DNA of 45,812 bases, taken from positions 1-45,812 of the forward strand of contig NZ_NRTA01000036.1 in NCBI RefSeq assembly GCF_002286735.1, read 5' to 3'. The stretch's first letter is position 1. The number at the start of each line of letters is the position of its first letter. Made by a program: the position numbers and the translations under genes. Shown piece by piece: positions 40,591-45,812 of the stretch. Source of the stretch: Leptolyngbya sp. BC1307. Lineage in GTDB: Bacteria; Cyanobacteriota; Cyanobacteriia; Phormidesmidales; Phormidesmidaceae. The notes under the pieces are model-generated. The model saw nothing but the letters and a program-made list of their open reading frames with translations, was not told the DNA's origin and searched no databases.

Positions 40591-42555
40591 CTAATAGACA
40601 GCTTGAGCTGGTATAGCTGGCAGCCGGTCAGAGGACAACCCTAGCGGGAGACTGACGATAAAAGTTGTTCCCTGGCCAATCTGGCTTTGACAGTCAATGG
40701 AGCCCTGATGCACCTCAACCGACTTTTTCACAATCGCCAGTCCTAGCCCAGTGCCTGAAATAGTGCCGACGTTGCCGCCGCGAACAAACGACTCAAACAA
40801 AGTAGCCCGGGCCTCTTCAGGTATACCAATGCCAGAGTCGGTGACCTGTAGCTCTACCCTATCTTTGGACTGTGCTAGTGATAGCAAAATTTCGCCGCCG
40901 CTGGGAGAATAGTTGATGGCATTTGAGAGTAGATTAGTGAGAATGTGCCGCATGAGCTTGCGGTCGATCGGTAAGGGGTTAGCGGGTATTTGCGATCGCA
41001 TGACCAGGTTGTGAGCGCCGGTTGTAATCTGTAGTTCCTCCATGATTTCTCGGCAGAACTCTTCTAGCAGCGTATCCTGCGGCTTGAATTCTACTTTACC
41101 CGCTTCAGCTTTGTTAATTAGCAGCACATCGTTGAGCAGATCTGTCATGTGCCTGGCAGCGGTTTGAATTTTGTGCAAATACTGAACTTGCTTAGGAGCA
41201 TCCCAACGCTCTCTGTAGTGCTCTAGCAGTTCTGCTGATGACATAATGGTGGTCAGCGGCGTCCGAAACTCGTGGGAAGTCATTGAGACAAATCGAGTCT
41301 TCATTTCGTTGAGTTCGCGCTCGCGTTCGAGGGCTGTCCGGATTTCGGCTTCTCCGCGCTTGCGCTCAGTGATGTCACGGGTGATCATAACGATTTCGTC
41401 GGGAGCGCTAATGGCAATTCGCGCTTCGAAATCGAGAGACGCTTCTGCTGTAGGTAGCTGAAACTCGATAATCTGCATGTCGTCAGTTTCTAGCGCCTGC
41501 TGTATGGCGGTCACGACTGCCACCGCTGCTGCAGGCGGAAACACTTCTGATAGATGACATTGCAAACAATTATCAGGATCAAACGGTAGGGTGTGATGTT
41601 TGGGCGTTTTGAAGTTTACAAAATTACCGCCCCGGTCGATGCGAAACATCGGATCTGGAATGGCGTTGAGTAAAGCGCGGTTGGTCGCGTAGCTGGCCAG
41701 CAGGGCCTTTTCTTCTCTTTTGAGACGGCTACTCGCCTCGTGAAACTGTAGCGTTCGCTTCTTAACTTCTGACTCTAGATGATCATGCAGGGCCTTAAGT
41801 TCGTTCTCTGCTCGTTTTCGGTCAGTGATTTCGACCAAATAGCTGCGGATCAGATCGCTCTGTCGAATATAGCTGAGCGACTGCTCAAAGATGCGGCCAT
41901 CAATTGCGATTTCTCTGACGGACTGCTCTTTCTGATTGGCTTTAACAGCCTCAATGACCCCTGTCAAAACTGGGTGGTTGATCTTTTCAGTCTGAATCTT
42001 GGGAAATTGTCTGACGGCTGCAGGATTTATGTAGGTAACATCGCCAGACAGTGTGATTTCAATAATGGGATGCGCAAACAGCTCAGGAAAGGAGGCAAAC
42101 CGCGCTAAAACTGAGTCATCCAGCGAATTTTCCTCTTCGGCAGATGACTCAGCCGGTGTACAAATCATCGTTGACATGAAGTCAATTGCCTCACTGTCTC
42201 CAGATATGAGCCACTCAAGATCTGTCCCTTCTTCGACTTGAAAGTAGCGCGCCTCAACCTGAGCGCCAAAAACTACTTCATCTCCGTGGCGTAAGGTGTG
42301 AGAAGTTCGCTGCTTGCCGTTGATAAACAGTCCATTGGTACTGGGTTTGCCTTGCAAGTTGCCGTCAATGAGACGGAATTCGTGCTCATCTTTGCCTGGA
42401 GGCGTGACGCGCATCAAAATGGCATGTTGGCGAGAGACCTCGCGAGAATGCAGAACAATAGAGTTTCTCGGATCGCGGCCAATTGAGCTAGAAGCTGCAT
42501 GTAGCTCTACGGTGCGCTCGCCGTCATCATCCCGAACAAGTAGCAGATGCTGCAT
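40591..42555 (-). CDS. FHA-PAS-PAS sensor histidine kinase
   Basis: The protein of about 654 residues from ATG 42555 has an N-terminal FHA domain (about 5-105: SSIGRDPRNSIVL, EVSRQHAIL, STNGLFING), which binds phosphothreonine peptides. Two PAS domains follow (about 150-245 and 295-400), linked by a coiled coil. Then come HisKA with the phosphorylated His 428 in SMTSHEFRTPL and an HATPase_c domain (NLLSNAINYSPSGG, DSGIGIPEE, GTGLGLAIVKK). No transmembrane helix is seen, so it is cytoplasmic. The second PAS contains CLQCH. The ATG at 42621 would add 22 atypical residues. It is cotranscribed with the response regulator downstream. Confidence 0.9.
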   Translation of the reverse strand: MQHLLLVRDDDGERTVELHAASSSIGRDPRNSIVLHSREVSRQHAILMRVTPPGKDEHEFRLIDGNLQGKPSTNGLFINGKQRTSHTLRHGDEVVFGAQVEARYFQVEEGTDLEWLISGDSEAIDFMSTMICTPAESSAEEENSLDDSVLARFASFPELFAHPIIEITLSGDVTYINPAAVRQFPKIQTEKINHPVLTGVIEAVKANQKEQSVREIAIDGRIFEQSLSYIRQSDLIRSYLVEITDRKRAENELKALHDHLESEVKKRTLQFHEASSRLKREEKALLASYATNRALLNAIPDPMFRIDRGGNFVNFKTPKHHTLPFDPDNCLQCHLSEVFPPAAAVAVVTAIQQALETDDMQIIEFQLPTAEASLDFEARIAISAPDEIVMITRDITERKRGEAEIRTALERERELNEMKTRFVSMTSHEFRTPLTTIMSSAELLEHYRERWDAPKQVQYLHKIQTAARHMTDLLNDVLLINKAEAGKVEFKPQDTLLEEFCREIMEELQITTGAHNLVMRSQIPANPLPIDRKLMRHILTNLLSNAINYSPSGGEILLSLAQSKDRVELQVTDSGIGIPEEARATLFESFVRGGNVGTISGTGLGLAIVKKSVEVHQGSIDCQSQIGQGTTFIVSLPLGLSSDRLPAIPAQAVY

Positions 42556-42719
42556 AGTAAAAGTTAAGAAAGGTGACTCAGTAAAGCTATAGAAATATCT
42601 TTGCCAAGAACCGATTTTCATCGCTATTTTCTACCACCGGGCAACCGCCCGCTATGCGAGGAAATGCGTAAGTTAATATTTCCTACCTCTCTAGAAGTGC
42701 GTGGATATGACTATTCTAT

Positions 42720-44411
42720 TTAGGCATTCTTTAGCGCGGCTACTTTAGCCCAGGTGCCGGGGCCGACTTCTTTTTCAAATTCTTGAATAATCCAGTCGCT
42801 TGATTTGCCAAGTCGACGGGCGCTCTTGTTTAAGTAGTCGGCGATCGCTAGCTGCTCTTCTCCCGTGGGCCGAGCGCCAAATAGTGAGCCAAAACACCAG
42901 CGCTGATCGGGCGGGCGATCGCACTGTTCGTAAAAGGCTCTATCGGCCCAGGTCGGCGCATAGCCTCGCTTAAAGGCCCGCCGCCGATGGCTATGGTACA
43001 GCTCAATGAGCGTCGGCACATCGCGAATCTGCCTGGCCTGAGCATTGGAGTAAATCTCCACCATGTCTTCTGTATTGACGGGCCTTTCGCTTACCCATTG
43101 ATGGGCACAGTCAGGGCATTTGACAATGAAAGCCAGTACGATCCGACCGCAGGCGGGACAGGGCTTGGTCGGGGCGACACCGCCACCGCCAGCAGATTTG
43201 TTTTGAGTCGGCAGGGTGTAGTCTTCTACATCTTCAGGAAAGCCCAGCCGCTGCAAGTTACCCGCCTGATCGAGAATGATGCCGCATGCTTTACCCGTCT
43301 GCGGAGAGATCCGCATGACTCGCCCCAACTGCTGAAAATGCATAGCGCTGGACTGGGTAGGCCGCAACATCAGCCCGACTTCGACGCTGGGTTCATCAAA
43401 GCCAATGCTAATGACATTGCAGGAGGTGAGTACTGTCAGCTCTCCGGTCTTGAGGGCGTGGTATAGCTTTTTACGATCTTTAATTGAGGTATTGCCATCT
43501 ACCGTGCCGGCAGTGACGCCCGCTTGACGGAAAGCTTCGGCGACGTGATTGGCGTGCTCTATATCGACGCAAAAGGCGATGGTGCGCTTGCCTTTGCCGA
43601 TGCGCTGCCACTCTTCGACAATTTTTTCGATCAGTTCGGTGCGATCGCAAGCATTCTTTAAATCTCTCTCATCGTAGTCACCCTTAGCCGTGCGGACTTC
43701 TTCTAAGTTGGCCATGCTGTCTCTGGGCATGCTGTAATATTTCATCCGAGAGAGATAGCCCATCTCTTGCAAATCGCTGGGCACTGGCGAAGAGACCAGC
43801 GTGTCTAGATAGTCACCGAGCTGTTCTTTCCCTAATCGCAGCGGCGTTGCTGTCATCACTAGATGCACTGCGTCTGGGTGAGTTTTGAGCATGACCTTTT
43901 TGCCCACCTGACTAAAAAGCGTGATGTGCCCCTCATCGTAAAACACCACGTCGGCGGGCCACTTGTGCCACCAGCGGCGCTTGGCCATCGTCTGAATGCT
44001 GGCAATTTGAATGGGCGCAGCGCGGTTTTCTTCCCAACCTGCTTTGATAAAGCCGCACTGCAAGCCGAATGCCTTCATCTTTTCGTAGGTTTGGCCGACC
44101 AGCACATCTAAATGCACCAAAAACATCAGTCGCTTACCGGCATCTTCAGCATGTGCGCAGATCTGACCACTGATGATGGTTTTGCCAGCCCCGGTGCCTG
44201 CAATAATCGCTACCCGTTTGTGCCCTTCATTGAGCGCGCGGTAAAGGTCATTGACGAGCTGTACCTGGTAGGGCCTGAGCCTGGGGGGCTGTGGCCGAGG
44301 GGAGGGAACCGACTGGGCTGCTTCACTGGAAGGATCGGTATTTGAGGAATCGGTGGCTACTGCGTCGGTGGCAGCGCTGTGGGCGGAGTTGGGCAGGGGA
44401 CGGTCAGACAT
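42720..44411 (-). CDS. SF2 DEAD/DEAH-type helicase with zinc ribbon
   Basis: The 563-residue protein has a low-complexity N-terminus (1-40), then helicase motifs: Q-like RLRPYQVQLVNDL, Walker A AGTGAGKT (71-78), DEGH (159-162), TATPLR, and in the second RecA domain TSCNVISIGFDEPSVEVGLM and QQLGRVMR. Behind it is a Cys-x2-Cys...Cys-x2-Cys ribbon (CPACGR ... CPDCAH). A C-terminal extension of about 100 residues follows, rich in Trp and Arg. It is related to type III restriction/phage-type helicases and probably unwinds DNA or RNA; no methylase or endonuclease gene is adjacent. It stands alone between the kinase and a galactose-oxidase pseudogene. Confidence 0.88.
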   Translation of the reverse strand: MSDRPLPNSAHSAATDAVATDSSNTDPSSEAAQSVPSPRPQPPRLRPYQVQLVNDLYRALNEGHKRVAIIAGTGAGKTIISGQICAHAEDAGKRLMFLVHLDVLVGQTYEKMKAFGLQCGFIKAGWEENRAAPIQIASIQTMAKRRWWHKWPADVVFYDEGHITLFSQVGKKVMLKTHPDAVHLVMTATPLRLGKEQLGDYLDTLVSSPVPSDLQEMGYLSRMKYYSMPRDSMANLEEVRTAKGDYDERDLKNACDRTELIEKIVEEWQRIGKGKRTIAFCVDIEHANHVAEAFRQAGVTAGTVDGNTSIKDRKKLYHALKTGELTVLTSCNVISIGFDEPSVEVGLMLRPTQSSAMHFQQLGRVMRISPQTGKACGIILDQAGNLQRLGFPEDVEDYTLPTQNKSAGGGGVAPTKPCPACGRIVLAFIVKCPDCAHQWVSERPVNTEDMVEIYSNAQARQIRDVPTLIELYHSHRRRAFKRGYAPTWADRAFYEQCDRPPDQRWCFGSLFGARPTGEEQLAIADYLNKSARRLGKSSDWIIQEFEKEVGPGTWAKVAALKNA

Positions 44412-44528
44412 AGGGCGATCGCAGGTGCCGTGGCCTTAGAGTATAAGTGTATTACAGCGAGAGCCGCTCAGGGGGCGGGCCGTTGACGCAAATACGGTAC
44501 CAGGCTAGAAGCGTGCTGACTTCCTTAA

Positions 44529-45252
44529 CGGCGTAGAGAGTTTTTTGCCTACTCTTCACATTCTAGTCAGTGTGAAGTTTTAGATGAAGTTTTAGATATA
44601 GACGCGCTCGACCAGGGTTGGCAATTTACAGCGCCGATGCTAAATGGTCGGGTATTACCCGATGCGGTACTGTTGCCGGATGGGACGGTGTTTGTCTGTG
44701 GCGGCAGCAGTACCGCATCGGCTGATGTGGCCAGAACGCCTGTGTTTCAGGCAGAGATTTACGATCCTCAGACGAATCAATGGACGGCGATGGGCGCTAT
44801 GCATGTGCCCCGGCTGTATCAGGCGGCGGCGATTTTGCTGCCGAGTGGGGAGATTATGACCTCGGGCACTGACAAGTTTTATAATATTGCGCCGTTTGAC
44901 CATGCTGAGAATCGGGTAGAGGTGTTTAAGCCGCCGTATTTGTTTAAGGGAAAGCGACCAGCGATCGCTTCTGTTACCAACCAGGTTCGCCATGGCGATC
45001 TCTTCAGCGTTTTTACACCCGATGTCGATTCTATTGCTTCTGCCTGCTTTATTGCCTTGGGCGCATCGACCCATTCGTTTAACATGTAGCAGCGACTGGT
45101 CGGGCTGAAGCAGCTAAATACGCAAGTGCCTAATGAGATCACGTTAGAGGCTCCGCCTAATAGCAACATCGCGCCGCCGGGTTACTATATGCTGTTTTTA
45201 TTGAACAACAGCGGCGTTCCCTCGGAAGCTAAGTTTGTGAAGCTACAGGCTT
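44529..45252 (+). pseudogene. Galactose/glyoxal-oxidase-like remnant with in-frame stop
   Basis: From about 44619 the frame reads WQFTAPMLNGRVLPDAVLLP, with kelch-like repeats (DGTVFVCGGSS, YDPQTNQWTAMGAMHVPRLY) and the C-terminal DUF1929 domain (FKPPYLFKGKRPAI, ALGASTHSFNM). It then meets TAG at 45087-45089. The same frame continues to 45252 with QRLVGLKQLNTQVPNEITLE and APPGYYMLFLLN, the normal end of the family. The N-terminal half (signal and first propeller blades) is missing. The gene is thus truncated and interrupted; relatives are secreted copper-radical oxidases or kelch proteins. Confidence 0.75.
44573..44596. repeat. 12-base tandem duplication at the head of the pseudogene
   Basis: TGAAGTTTTAGA occurs twice directly (44573-44584, 44585-44596), close to the truncation point of the galactose-oxidase-like remnant. 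Confidence 0.9.
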
Positions 45253-45753
45253 AGGGATGGAAATTTGACAACATACTGATCTCACTTGCCGGAATGACAC
45301 AACGGCCTGATCAACTGGCAAAAGTCTGTTTACTTAGGATAGGCAAGAATCTGAGCGGTAAATTTTAGAGAAAAATAGTCGCTGAGGTACTTGAGGGAAG
45401 ATATCAAGGGGACAGACTCAAAGCTGTTCAGAAAGCGCCCTTGAGAGAATGGATGGCCCCTGCTGAATGAAGCGGCGATGTGGGTGAATCAGAACCATCC
45501 CGATACGAGTGATCGTGATCGCCTGTGCTTATTTCGTGATCCCTCGTACCTGCTTTTCGATGGGATGTACTTACCAGCCCTCTAAAGGTCATTCCAAGGC
45601 TGCTTAATAATTTCTGTAACCCTTTCTATAGGGAGCTTTGGCTTATCAGTCCCGAAAACGCCAATCGTTAAGTTGGTTAAAGCAAGCGTGCCACCGCCCT
45701 GCTAGCGGTTGAATGATGGAGAGGTAGCCGCACAAAAGCAGGTCAATTCAACG
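45253..45753. other. Gene-free stretch before the right-hand transposase
   Basis: No confident gene. A 36-codon fragment near 45470-45585 (ending LFRDPSYLLFDGMYLPAL) looks protein-like but has no start context or known family and may be a decayed element. The left end of the transposon carrying the next gene should lie in the second half; I could not define its inverted repeat without the other end. Confidence 0.4.
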
Positions 45754-45812
45754 ATGATTTTGGCAGAAGTATTTGAACGTTTCGTCAGCGAAAGTCCGCT
45801 AACGGTGATGTT
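45754..45812 (+). CDS. Start of a transposase gene (IS4-like), cut by window edge
   Basis: Nineteen codons from ATG 45754 read MILAEVFERFVSESPLTVM. This resembles the N-terminus of IS4-type transposases frequent in cyanobacteria (FERFV-x-x-SP-x-x-VM). GAGAGG lies 33 bases upstream, but no nearer ribosome-binding site was seen. The family call rests on a very short match. Confidence 0.45.
   Translation, partial: MILAEVFERFVSESPLTVM

Noticed and set aside
41541-41580. Kinase as a c-type cytochrome because of CxxCH
   Set aside because: No signal peptide or membrane anchor exists, so c-type heme attachment is not expected; kept only as a low-level observation.
45470-45585. A 36-codon frame as a gene
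   Set aside because: No ribosome-binding site, no recognised family and too short; it may be a fragment of a mobile element.

Overview
The window is cyanobacterial chromosome. The evidence is the very frequent HIP1 octamer GCGATCGC (at least 22 copies in the first 13 kb by eye), the cyanophycin pair cphA/cphB, a BicA-type SulP bicarbonate transporter, and several families common in cyanobacteria. Composition is moderately GC-rich. Short tandem repeats at gene ends and scattered gene remnants suggest a free-living cyanobacterium with a fairly plastic genome. The genus cannot be named from the sequence alone. No tRNA, rRNA or CRISPR array was seen.

Layout. 1-0.9 kb: the 3' part of an IS66-like transposase. 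1-8 kb: ordinary single genes: DUF6671 protein, quinone-oxidoreductase-like MDR enzyme, mnmE, DUF2062 membrane protein, SIMPL-domain protein and an isopenicillin-N-synthase-like dioxygenase. 8.1-12.8 kb: a complete BMP-type (nucleoside-like) ABC importer made of lipoprotein, double ATPase and two permeases. 12.9-14.7 kb: an ABC exporter. 14.7-15.6 kb: a gene-free, strongly structured stretch with a candidate small RNA. 15.6-19.3 kb: methyltransferase, fasciclin remnant, small secreted protein, LysR regulator and ligase-associated exonuclease.

19.3-26.1 kb: cphB-cphA-putA, read in that order on the minus strand. This joins cyanophycin breakdown, cyanophycin synthesis and oxidation of proline to glutamate in one probable nitrogen-storage unit. 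26.5-33 kb: DUF4404, YchJ-like, DoxX, a RecD/Dda-like helicase, a truncated DUF3500 protein, bicA and threonine aldolase.

33-45.8 kb: a membrane protein, a class III nucleotidyl cyclase with a duplicated C-terminal domain, a type-2 argC followed in frame by a tautomerase remnant, two exported ferritin-like proteins, an L,D-transpeptidase, an FHA-PAS-PAS histidine kinase with its response regulator, and an SF2 helicase with a zinc ribbon. The region ends with a galactose-oxidase-like pseudogene and the first codons of a second transposase at the right edge.

Recurrent themes are short direct or tandem repeats at or next to stop codons, and partly deleted genes (fasciclin, DUF3500, tautomerase, galactose oxidase). 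No wholly new multi-gene system is evident. The strongest leads are the cphB-cphA-putA cluster, the structured RNA candidate near 15.3 kb, the duplicated domain of the cyclase, the FHA-kinase with its unusual response regulator, and the repeat-at-stop-codon pattern.
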